Assembly (NCBI GenBank): GCA_009699665.1
Contig: WLNS01000052.1
Coordinates: 1 to 9,323 of the forward strand
Direction: 5' to 3'
Length of the DNA stretch: 9,323 bases
Source of the DNA: Actinomycetota bacterium
GTDB taxonomy: Bacteria > Actinomycetota > Actinomycetes > Actinomycetales > Microbacteriaceae
This document shows, in pieces, positions 1-6,129 of this stretch. Below the pieces are notes generated by a model. That model was not told where the DNA came from. It did not search any database and was given only the letters and a program-made list of their open reading frames with translations. Position 1 is the first letter of the stretch. The number at the start of each line of letters is the position of its first letter. Both the position numbers and the translations under genes were made by a program.

Positions 1-1
1 T

Positions 2-1120
2 AAGGACTCGGGCGCATGGAGTCGCTTGTCGCGCTGGGTCATGCGTTGGTCTGTGCCTGTGCTCGTCGTGACAGCTCTCGGCCTGGGTGCCCTGATGAGT
101 CTCGGTGCGGGAGTGAAGTTCGGCCTCGTCGACGAGCGCATCCTTCCCGCCAGCGACCCTGTTGCGGTCTCGAGCCAGTTGGTGCGCGAACGGTTCGACG
201 GACAAGAGTCAAAGCCGGTTGAAATCATTCTCACGGGCGCGAGTGAACAACAGGCGGCCGACTACGCCACCGAACTGAGCAAACTCGACCACATCACCCG
301 GGTGCAGTCGGTTGCCGGTGTCACGGTTGACGGCCAAACCGACCCACGTGTAGCTGCAGCGTTTGCCGACTATCTTGCGGGCGATCAGCAGCGTATCGTG
401 GCCGTCCACGATGTCGAAGCACGAGGCAACGATGGCGTCACGCTCACGCAAGACATTCGAGCACTCGACGAGCCATTCACCGTGCAGGTGGGTGGCATCG
501 CGGCCGACTACACCGACTCACTCGCCGGAATCACGCGCATGCTGCCGTGGCTCGTGCTGTGGGTGTTTGCCGCCACACTGATTCTGCTCTTCCTCTTTAC
601 GGGCAGCGTGCTGTTGCCGCTCAAGGCCTTCCTGTTCAACATCATGTCGCTCGGCGCAACACTGGGCTTTCTCACCTGGGTATTTGTGGGCGGGCATCTC
701 AAGTGGCTCATCGGTGACTTCACCACGACGGGCAGCATCGACGCGTCAAACATCATCTTGATCGCCGTCGTCACGTTCGGCCTCTCGATGGACTACGAGC
801 TCTTCCTGCTCAGTCGCATCAAAGAGCAGCACGACGCCGGACTCTCGACCGAAGACTCGGTGGCGCTCGGCCTGCAGCGCAGCGGTCCCATCATTACGGC
901 TGCCGCGCTCGTGCTGGCTGCCAACTTCTTGCCGCTGGCCATCTCGGGAATCTCGAGCATCAAGATGCTCGCACTCGGAATCTCGTTCGCCATCATCCTC
1001 GATGCCACCGTCGTGCGTGCCCTTTTGGTGCCGTCACTGATGAAGCTCTTTGGCAGCGCCAACTGGTGGGCACCACGCTGGATGCGCTGGGTCTACGACA
1101 AGCTCGGGCTGTCGCACTAG
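2..1120 (+). CDS. MMPL-family membrane transporter, C-terminal half (5' end outside window)
   Basis: This is the second half of an RND-type MMPL transporter, a proton-driven exporter of lipids or other hydrophobic compounds in the cytoplasmic membrane. The frame is open to the left edge, so the N-terminal half is missing. A TTG at 26 is not a credible start, because the preceding codons (ending GAWSR) already look like the linker before the second repeat. Residues are counted from the TTG. A first membrane helix at about 8-30 is followed by an extracytoplasmic domain (about 31-170) that opens with a FGLVDERILPASDP-type segment. A block of about five helices follows (172-195, 197-222, 240-262, 286-308, 312-337). 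The family's proton-relay Asp-Tyr pair is present as D256-Y257 in the motif MDYELFLLSRIKE (nt 791-829). The gene converges on the aldolase gene. The cargo is unknown and nothing ties it functionally to the catabolic cluster. Confidence 0.9.
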   Translation, partial: KDSGAWSRLSRWVMRWSVPVLVVTALGLGALMSLGAGVKFGLVDERILPASDPVAVSSQLVRERFDGQESKPVEIILTGASEQQAADYATELSKLDHITRVQSVAGVTVDGQTDPRVAAAFADYLAGDQQRIVAVHDVEARGNDGVTLTQDIRALDEPFTVQVGGIAADYTDSLAGITRMLPWLVLWVFAATLILLFLFTGSVLLPLKAFLFNIMSLGATLGFLTWVFVGGHLKWLIGDFTTTGSIDASNIILIAVVTFGLSMDYELFLLSRIKEQHDAGLSTEDSVALGLQRSGPIITAAALVLAANFLPLAISGISSIKMLALGISFAIILDATVVRALLVPSLMKLFGSANWWAPRWMRWVYDKLGLSH

Positions 1121-2133
1121 GAAATGATGCGCCCCCGAATGAATTCAGAATCGGGCAGGTCGGTTACGGGTCGATCAGAGGCAAGTAGCCCTGCCCGCAG
1201 AGACTTCATGACGTTGTTTGGCACGCGCATGGCGGGAGCTCTGAGCGCTCCGCCGTTGTAGCCCGCCAGCCACTCTTGATACTTCCACGTGGTGCGGTTG
1301 AGCACGCTGATGGTCTGTGCTGACGCCTGCGCTTGGCCGGCAGCAGCTCGAGCCGGCGCGATTTTCCACCAGCTCTGCATTGCTTGTTCCCACTGACCGT
1401 TTTGTGCCTGGTGCAAAGCTTTCGGATACCAGTCCCCCAGCCAGTTGGTGTTACTCGTTCCCGAATATTGAATGTCCATGACTGAGAGCAGCGGAATCAG
1501 ATCGGCCTCGATGGGGCACGAGATAACAACCTCGTCACGAAAGTGGTGATACATCTCCATCAAGCCCGGGATTCCCGGAAAGCCTTGCTCGGCCTTAATG
1601 GCCACCACATTCGGCATGGCATCGAGAATGCGTCGCACGAAGGAGACCTGCATGCCCGCGGGGTGGATGCGCTCAAATTGCCACAGGGGAATAGGGAAAA
1701 GCATCACGGCTAAATCTGTGGCGTCACAGAAGGCCTGTGTGTAGGCGAATATTTCATCCTCGCTCGTGGGCCAGAACGACGTGGGGTAGGAGAGAAGCAC
1801 GCGATCTGCACCTGCCCGCTCGGCCAGCCGCACGGCGGCAATATTCTCTTCGAGGCTGTTGAAGGCCGCGTGAAAGAACAGCCCAAAATCCTTCGTTGTG
1901 ACCTCGCGCGCCAGTGCCGTCACGCGAGCATTTTCTTCAGGCGTTATCGAGACTTCTGTCGCAAGCAGCGTCGAGGCATAACCAAATGATTCCGTCAGGG
2001 CAACATCGTGACGAATCGCGTCGTCGTTGATGGTGCTGAAGTTGGCGCTATACGAAGGAAGATTGACGCCCGTGGCACCAATGAAGTTTTTGCGCGCCCA
2101 TTCGCGCGCGTTGGACTTGTCGTAGTCGACCAC
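1117..2133 (-). CDS. Divergent DapA/N-acetylneuraminate lyase-family (class I) aldolase, atypical active site
   Basis: This 338-residue TIM-barrel protein belongs to the dihydrodipicolinate synthase/N-acetylneuraminate lyase superfamily, whose members form a Schiff base between a lysine and a 2-keto acid to make or break C-C bonds or to dehydrate or deaminate. The lysine is K180 in NVVAIKAEQG. The YNVPSRTG-type segment reads LFPIPLW (145-151), putting F146 where the catalytic tyrosine normally sits. The TTGE loop is replaced by roughly LLAT (56-59) before the conserved SITPEE stretch. The C-terminus (about 255-338) is longer than the roughly 290-300-residue DapA norm. It is therefore unlikely to be a true lysine-biosynthetic DapA. 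The start is GTG with AAAGGA (complement of 2143-2148) 9 nt upstream. It is the last gene of the leftward unit, 23 nt after the cyclodeaminase relative, which suggests it acts on that pathway's keto or imino acid. Its TAG overlaps the convergent MMPL stop. Confidence 0.85.
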   Translation of the reverse strand: MVDYDKSNAREWARKNFIGATGVNLPSYSANFSTINDDAIRHDVALTESFGYASTLLATEVSITPEENARVTALAREVTTKDFGLFFHAAFNSLEENIAAVRLAERAGADRVLLSYPTSFWPTSEDEIFAYTQAFCDATDLAVMLFPIPLWQFERIHPAGMQVSFVRRILDAMPNVVAIKAEQGFPGIPGLMEMYHHFRDEVVISCPIEADLIPLLSVMDIQYSGTSNTNWLGDWYPKALHQAQNGQWEQAMQSWWKIAPARAAAGQAQASAQTISVLNRTTWKYQEWLAGYNGGALRAPAMRVPNNVMKSLRAGLLASDRPVTDLPDSEFIRGRIIS

Positions 2134-2156
2134 GGGGAGCCGTCCTTTCGTGAGGC

Positions 2157-3164
2157 TTACTTTCGGATGGTGAGAATGCCCACGGGTAACGGGGTTCCGA
2201 TCCCGCGCTCAACCGCGAGGTTGTAGAGCAGCTCGGCAATCACGAGATCTTGAAATCCCGAGCCCGTTGACTTATAAATCGCGATACCCTCGGGGGCGCG
2301 GCTGATGCGGCCGCCCAGAAGGTCGTGAAGCGAGACGGTAACGCTCGCGGGGTCAAACCCAGCCGCGCGGGCCGCAATCATGTCGCCCGAATCGTTCAAC
2401 ACCTCGTGTAGCGCGTCGGCGACAACAAGTTTTGCGCGGCCGATGAGCGCCGGGTCAAGTTCTTTCTGTGTCGGCGTCGTTGACCCTATCGACACGACAG
2501 TTGCGTTTTCGGCCACCCACTCTGAGAGAAGCGTCGGGGACTCATCCCGAGAACGGGCCGCGCACAGAATGAGATCAGCCTCACGCGTGGCGTCTTGGGC
2601 AGAGTCGACAGCGGTGACCGTTATGCCAAGCTCCGCGGTGAGTTCCGCGGCGAACTGCTCGCGGTTTGCGGCTGTGGGACTCGACACTCTCACATCGCTC
2701 ATGGTCGCAACGCGGCTTGCCGCTCGTAATTGTGCCCGCGCCTCAAAGCCTGACCCGATCACGGCCACGACGATGGGGCGATCTGGCACGAGCTTGGTCA
2801 GCGCGGCCGCAGCAGTTCCCGCTGTTCGAAGTCCGGTAATGCGATTGCCATCGATGAGTGCCGCAAGCCGAGAGTCGTATTGGTCAAAGAGTGAGATCAA
2901 ATAACTCACCACGCCATTTTTGACCGAAGCCGAGATTGTCTTTGAGCCAGCAAATCGAGACCCGGGCGGAGCAGACGGCATCACGCGCTGCCACCCTGTC
3001 GCGGTGGGCACAACAACTCGTTCAGGCGTGGCTTGAGGATCGTCGGGTTGGGCATACGCTTCAGCGAGCGCTGCGATAACAGCATCGCCATCAGATAATT
3101 CGGCCACATCCGCGTCGCTCAAAAAAAGGGTCGCGGGAGTGGCGAAGAAAGCTTCGTCGCTCAC
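2157..3164 (-). CDS. Ornithine cyclodeaminase / mu-crystallin family protein (NAD(P)-dependent)
   Basis: This 335-residue protein has the architecture of the OCD/mu-crystallin family, which includes ornithine and lysine cyclodeaminases, alanine dehydrogenases and ketimine or pyrroline-2-carboxylate reductases. Visible features are the substrate-side lysine K75 in GSKTIS, the arginine R113 in GLRTAGTAAAA, a Rossmann dinucleotide-binding loop IGSGFEARAQL (136-146), the acidic residue D237 in GSTTPTQKELD, and the C-terminal YKSTGSGFQDLVIAELLY helix (297-314). Length is normal for the family. The GTG at 3164 is the only usual start codon before an upstream in-frame stop (3207-3209), and the N-terminus then fits the family's usual xLFLSDADV opening. 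No clear Shine-Dalgarno sequence precedes it. It lies third in the leftward unit, 57 nt after the hydrolase and 23 nt before the aldolase. Whether it reduces an imine or cyclises an amino acid cannot be decided from sequence; the pairing with an aldolase favours work on a cyclic or keto-imino acid. Confidence 0.88.
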   Translation of the reverse strand: MSDEAFFATPATLFLSDADVAELSDGDAVIAALAEAYAQPDDPQATPERVVVPTATGWQRVMPSAPPGSRFAGSKTISASVKNGVVSYLISLFDQYDSRLAALIDGNRITGLRTAGTAAAALTKLVPDRPIVVAVIGSGFEARAQLRAASRVATMSDVRVSSPTAANREQFAAELTAELGITVTAVDSAQDATREADLILCAARSRDESPTLLSEWVAENATVVSIGSTTPTQKELDPALIGRAKLVVADALHEVLNDSGDMIAARAAGFDPASVTVSLHDLLGGRISRAPEGIAIYKSTGSGFQDLVIAELLYNLAVERGIGTPLPVGILTIRK

Positions 3165-3221
3165 TGCGTGCGTGCCGGTAACGCAGGAACGATGCTCACC
3201 AGAAACTCAGCTCGGCGCATG

Positions 3222-4229
3222 TCAACCGGCAGCCCGGCCAAGCCCGGCAACCCACGCTTCAATCACGGCCAAAACGTCGGCATTGTTGCGTTCCAGCATC
3301 ATGCCGTGACCGTTGCCGTGGATGCCCTGGTCGGCCAGGCGCATGACCGTGCTGTTGCAGCCGGTCTGATCGAGAAAGTCTTTCAGGTGTCCGTCAAAGT
3401 AGGTGAACGGCGACGCTTCGGCCGTCACGATAGCGATCGGCACGCGCGCCAAGTTGGGCAACGTGCGCGCAGGTTCCGCCTGAAGGGCCTCGGGAACCGG
3501 CTTCGATTCGTCAATCACCAACTGAATTTCAGACGGGTCGGCGACGGCAGGTTCGTAGTGCATCGGCGCTGCCGCGAGACCCCACGGAAGCTCCATTCCG
3601 GGGCGTCCCAAGAAAGGCGGTCCAATTATTTCGATGGCGGCCAGCCCGAGCACCAGTTCGGGGCGGGCATCGGCGGCCAGTATCGCGCCGGGGCCACCCG
3701 CGGAGTGGGCAAAGATCACTGCCGGACCAATTCGCTCGAGAAGACTGACCAGACGGTCACGCTCCCGTGCGTGCATGTCACCGAGGTTCGACGGCAGTGG
3801 GCCCTGCGAGGCGGCGAACTGGGCGAAAAGGTCGTCGCTGCCGTCGAGTGCGCCGGGCCACTGCGTGTTGGGGGGCAGTGGGGGGCCCTGTGGGTCGCCA
3901 AGAAAAATGCCGGTGAGCAACTCTGCACCCCACGTCGGCGTGGGAGCACCCAACGCCTCGGGGTCATAGGGAGAACGACCGTGACCCGGCCTGTCGACGA
4001 CATAGACGGGATAGCCCTGCTCGGCCAAAAGGGGAGCCCACCCCGGGCGACCGTCTGGCGTCGTGAGATAGTCGGTTCCCTGGCCGCCACCGCCATGCAC
4101 GAGCACGATGTTCGGCTTTGTAGTGGGCTTGCCGTTCGTCAGATGTTCAACAAACATCGAGCCCGCGAAGATGGTTCCCGCGGTGGCCTTCACCTTGTCG
4201 CCGGAGATCCAGAAGTAGCTGTGTTCCAT
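3222..4229 (-). CDS. Alpha/beta-fold hydrolase (serine esterase/amidase-like)
   Basis: This is a 335-residue cytoplasmic alpha/beta hydrolase with no signal peptide or membrane helix. Core elements appear in order: the oxyanion-hole loop VHGGGGQG (44-51), the strand-turn VDRPGHGRS (78-86), the nucleophile elbow FAHSAGGPG (173-181) with S176, and the base H308 in GNGHGMM near the C-terminus. The acid may be E200 or E271. The elbow has Ala instead of the first Gly of GxSxG. A proline-rich insert carrying TQWPG and FAQFAASQ (about 100-150) probably forms part of a lid over the active site. The ATG at 4229 is preceded by a purine-rich AGAGAGAG stretch. The gene starts 14 nt after the monooxygenase stop, so the two are very probably co-transcribed, and the hydrolase plausibly opens an ester, lactone, amide or C-C bond made accessible by the oxygenase. 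The substrate is unknown. Confidence 0.88.
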   Translation of the reverse strand: MEHSYFWISGDKVKATAGTIFAGSMFVEHLTNGKPTTKPNIVLVHGGGGQGTDYLTTPDGRPGWAPLLAEQGYPVYVVDRPGHGRSPYDPEALGAPTPTWGAELLTGIFLGDPQGPPLPPNTQWPGALDGSDDLFAQFAASQGPLPSNLGDMHARERDRLVSLLERIGPAVIFAHSAGGPGAILAADARPELVLGLAAIEIIGPPFLGRPGMELPWGLAAAPMHYEPAVADPSEIQLVIDESKPVPEALQAEPARTLPNLARVPIAIVTAEASPFTYFDGHLKDFLDQTGCNSTVMRLADQGIHGNGHGMMLERNNADVLAVIEAWVAGLGRAAG

Positions 4230-4243
4230 GATTCTCTCTCTGC

Positions 4244-5431
4244 CTATCCGAGGAGCGATGGAGTAACCATCGCCTGCATGCTGAGCAAGTCTTGACGGCG
4301 GAACTCTCTGTCGTCGCGCAGATGGCGAAGATGCCCGAGAATCTGCTGCTTCACCTCGGCGGGGTGATCGTCGAACAGGAGTCCCTTGGTCATTGAAGCT
4401 GTTGGCGAGACGTACTCGAGGTACACGCGCCGACGCTCGTCGGAGTATCGATCCAGTACCGCGTCCTCGGCCTCACCGTGAACCACGGCGGCCAATGCCT
4501 CTGAGAGGACGAACGCGTCGCAGAACCCGCCCGTCAGGCCCAACCCGCCAATCGGATTGGTCACGTGAGCAGCGTCACCGGCAAGCAAGACTCGACCAAA
4601 TCGAAACGAGGATGTCGCGCGCTGGTGCATGCGGTACGGGGCAAACTGCACCAACTCGTAGGGCAGGTTGTCCGGTATCGCGGTCTCAAAGTGAGCGTGG
4701 ATGCGCTCCTCGAGTGCTTCGTCAGGGAGTTCGGCATCCTCTTTAAAAGTGAACCGCCAGAGGTGCTCATCAGAGGAGTAACGGGCAATCACGGCGCCGT
4801 AGACCGGGTCAATTCGCCAATTGGACTTCTTCAGACCAGCGGCATGCAGGTCGGCGCGGATGTTTGTGGAGACGAATTTTTCGGGCCAGGTCATGCCGTC
4901 AAACGAGAGATCCATGAGCTTACGCACCGCACTCGCCGCACCGTCGGCTCCGACGAGCCAGTCCGCGACAATAACCTGTTCCCCCTCGGCGGTGTTGACG
5001 GTCAGGGTAACGCCGTCGTCGTCAGGTCGAATGCCGACCACTTCGTGACCGTAGAGAACCTGAGCATTATCAAACGCTGCGAGGTGACGCAGCAGAATCG
5101 CGCTCACGCGGTGTTGACCGAGCTGGGGAACGAACGCGAAGGGAAAATCGTTTTCGATGGCATCCAACGTCATGTGGAAAGACTCTCCCGACGCGTGGTC
5201 GATGAAGTTGATGCCGTCGCCAATGGCGGCCTCAGCCTTGATGTCGTCGAGCACGCCAAGTGCGGCGAAGCCGGGCAACACCGGGTGAAGGTAGGCGAGA
5301 GCTCGGGGAGCCGTGCTGGGTTCTGGATCCCTGTCCAGCACCGTTACTTCTGCACCTCGCTGAGCCAGTCCGAGCGCAACCGCGAGCCCGGTGGGCCCAC
5401 CGCCCGCAACCACAATTGACCTGCGTTCCAC
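4244..5431 (-). CDS. FAD-dependent monooxygenase (group A, PHBH-like fold)
   Basis: This 395-residue class A flavoprotein monooxygenase should use FAD, NAD(P)H and O2 to hydroxylate an aromatic or heteroaromatic substrate. It has the FAD-binding GGGPTG loop (10-15) with acidic D33 at the end of the second strand, the DG motif LVGADGAASAVR (159-170), and the GD motif RVLLAGDAAHVTNPIGG (280-296) followed by GLTGGFCDA. Where many relatives have Asn in that last segment, this protein has T300. Its length fits the single-component PHBH/salicylate-hydroxylase size class, and it lacks the C-terminal thioredoxin-like extension of phenol-hydroxylase types. The GTG at 5431 places the FAD loop at the expected distance from the N-terminus, with AAAAGAGA just upstream (complement of about 5438-5445). 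It is the first gene of the leftward unit, so the oxygenation step probably sets the pathway's entry. The substrate cannot be predicted. Confidence 0.9.
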   Translation of the reverse strand: MERRSIVVAGGGPTGLAVALGLAQRGAEVTVLDRDPEPSTAPRALAYLHPVLPGFAALGVLDDIKAEAAIGDGINFIDHASGESFHMTLDAIENDFPFAFVPQLGQHRVSAILLRHLAAFDNAQVLYGHEVVGIRPDDDGVTLTVNTAEGEQVIVADWLVGADGAASAVRKLMDLSFDGMTWPEKFVSTNIRADLHAAGLKKSNWRIDPVYGAVIARYSSDEHLWRFTFKEDAELPDEALEERIHAHFETAIPDNLPYELVQFAPYRMHQRATSSFRFGRVLLAGDAAHVTNPIGGLGLTGGFCDAFVLSEALAAVVHGEAEDAVLDRYSDERRRVYLEYVSPTASMTKGLLFDDHPAEVKQQILGHLRHLRDDREFRRQDLLSMQAMVTPSLLG

Positions 5432-5439
5432 GATGTCTC

Positions 5440-5453
5440 TTTTCGGTCGAAAA
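5440..5453. promoter_or_regulatory. Inverted repeat TTTTCG-GT-CGAAAA next to the monooxygenase start
   Basis: Perfect 6-bp arms with a 2-bp centre. It lies 9-22 nt upstream of the monooxygenase GTG and overlaps the purine-rich stretch that would serve as its ribosome binding site. A bound repressor here would block early transcription of the leftward unit. The role is an inference from symmetry and position. Confidence 0.3.
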
Positions 5454-5458
5454 TGTCG

Positions 5459-5476
5459 ACGTCATCACTGTGACGT
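5459..5476. promoter_or_regulatory. Inverted repeat ACGTCA-N6-TGACGT, candidate operator
   Basis: Perfect 6-bp arms around a 6-bp spacer, 18 bp in total, about 28 nt upstream of the monooxygenase start. Size and spacing suit a homodimeric helix-turn-helix regulator. A second, offset palindrome, TCAC-T-GTGA (5465-5473), overlaps it, so the recognised unit is ambiguous. Confidence 0.35.
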
Positions 5477-5516
5477 TTCTTCATCTTCGAACGTACAGCA
5501 CAGTCGCTATTTCCTA

Positions 5517-5539
5517 TTGTGTCTTTTTGCATCACACAA
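5517..5539. promoter_or_regulatory. Inverted repeat TTGTGT-N11-ACACAA, candidate operator
   Basis: Perfect 6-bp arms separated by 11 bp, near the middle of the divergent region. It could bind a dimeric regulator controlling both directions. A repeat with 6-bp arms in AT-rich DNA can also arise by chance. Confidence 0.3.
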
Positions 5540-5576
5540 AAGTCGTGGCAAATCTGCCGAGAGAATCGCTGCCACA

Positions 5577-5588
5577 CTGGTCGACCAG
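5577..5588. promoter_or_regulatory. Perfect 12-bp palindrome CTGGTCGACCAG, candidate operator
   Basis: An uninterrupted 12-bp palindrome, 89 nt upstream of the DUF3237 start and 31 nt upstream of the candidate -35 element. The half-site CTGGT/ACCAG resembles operators of FadR-type GntR regulators, but those usually have a 3-bp centre and this one has 2. The regulator family is therefore left open. Confidence 0.4.
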
Positions 5589-5618
5589 CGGCCAATGAGG
5601 GGCAGTGCACCGGATTCG

Positions 5619-5647
5619 TTGAAGAAGACTCACAACTCTGCTGTAAT
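5619..5647 (+). promoter_or_regulatory. Candidate vegetative promoter of the DUF3237-amidase unit
   Basis: A -35 element TTGAAG (5619-5624) and a -10 element TGTAAT (5642-5647) are separated by exactly 17 nt. They match the housekeeping consensus at four and five of six positions. Transcription would start near 5654, giving a short leader of about 23 nt that contains the ribosome binding site. Confidence 0.45.
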
Positions 5648-5663
5648 GAACCACCAGAGCAAA

Positions 5664-5670
5664 AAAGGAG
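5664..5670 (+). promoter_or_regulatory. Strong ribosome binding site of the DUF3237 gene
   Basis: AAAGGAG ends 6 nt before the ATG at 5677. It is the best Shine-Dalgarno match in the window, fixes the start of the gene and predicts efficient translation of the rightward unit. Confidence 0.75.
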
Positions 5671-5676
5671 CTCCAC

Positions 5677-6129
5677 ATGGCCGAAATGCCCCCCACGCCC
5701 GCACTGCGCTACTGCTTCACCATTCGCGCCGAGGTCGACGGCTGGATGGAGGTGGGAAAGAGCGGAAGCGGCACCCTCTTCTTCATTCCCATCACGGGCG
5801 GCCAGGTTCGCGGCGACGGGTTTGAGGGCACCGTGCTGCACGGCGGAGGCGACTGGGCCACCATGCGCAGCGGCAAGGACGTTCTCGAGGTTGAGGCCCG
5901 CTATCAGATTCAGCTCAACAATGGTGTCGTCATCGACATCCTCAACACTGGACTCACCCGCTATGCGAAACCGGGAACCCTCGAGATCGAGTACTTCATG
6001 ACGCGCCCGCACTTTCGGGTCGCGCACCCTGACTACGACTGGATGACGCGGGCCGTCTTTGTGGGACAAGCCGACAGCAAGCCAGACGCAACGGAGATTC
6101 ACATCTTTGAAGTCGTGAACAACGCGTGA
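5677..6129 (+). CDS. DUF3237 domain-containing protein
   Basis: This 150-residue soluble protein is almost entirely one DUF3237 domain, a small beta-rich family with no established biochemical role. Family landmarks are PITGGQVRGDGFEGTVLHGG (38-57) followed by GDW (58-60), then the EARYQIQLNNGVVIDILNTG segment (73-92) and the C-terminal FRVAHPDYDWMTRAVFVGQ region (113-131). There is no signal peptide. The ATG at 5677 is supported by an excellent ribosome binding site. The last codons overlap the amidase start by 4 nt (GTGA), so the two proteins are very probably made together in a fixed ratio. The context suggests an accessory or enzymatic role in the same degradation pathway, but the domain itself gives no function. 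Confidence 0.88.
   Translation: MAEMPPTPALRYCFTIRAEVDGWMEVGKSGSGTLFFIPITGGQVRGDGFEGTVLHGGGDWATMRSGKDVLEVEARYQIQLNNGVVIDILNTGLTRYAKPGTLEIEYFMTRPHFRVAHPDYDWMTRAVFVGQADSKPDATEIHIFEVVNNA

Larger units (their letters stand above)
5432..5676. promoter_or_regulatory. Divergent promoter/operator region between the monooxygenase and DUF3237 units
   Basis: This 245-nt gap separates the starts of two divergent transcription units and must hold both promoters. It is visibly more AT-rich in places than the flanking genes and contains no credible small gene. Several perfect inverted repeats are present: TTTTCG-GT-CGAAAA (5440-5453), ACGTCA-N6-TGACGT (5459-5476), TTGTGT-N11-ACACAA (5517-5539) and CTGGTCGACCAG (5577-5588). 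A -35/-10 pair for the rightward unit is listed separately. I could not pick a convincing promoter for the leftward unit. The crowding of palindromes suggests joint control by one or more dimeric regulators, but none is encoded in this window. Confidence 0.6.

Noticed and set aside
1117..2133. Biosynthetic 4-hydroxy-tetrahydrodipicolinate synthase (dapA)
   Set aside because: The catalytic Tyr and TTGE loop are missing, the protein is longer at the C-terminus and the neighbours are catabolic.
2157..3164. Specific call as ornithine cyclodeaminase
   Set aside because: The family residues are present but do not separate cyclodeaminase from ketimine reductase or alanine dehydrogenase members, so no gene symbol was given.
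3168..4295. Long open frame of 375 codons on the + strand, antisense to the alpha/beta hydrolase
   Set aside because: It lies opposite a gene with clear catalytic motifs. Its translation is rich in Arg, Gly and His with no recognisable domain, as expected for a shadow frame in GC-rich DNA.
4565..5419. Open frame of 284 codons antisense to the FAD monooxygenase
   Set aside because: It shows no domain, no ribosome binding site and low-complexity Arg/Val-rich composition, and the opposite strand has all the flavoprotein motifs.
5577..5588. FadR-type GntR operator
   Set aside because: The half-sites match but the centre is 2 bp instead of the usual 3 bp, so I kept only a generic operator call.
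5344..6102. Open frame of 252 codons on the - strand spanning the divergent promoter and DUF3237 gene
   Set aside because: It crosses the control region and overlaps two well-supported genes on both strands; no domain is visible.
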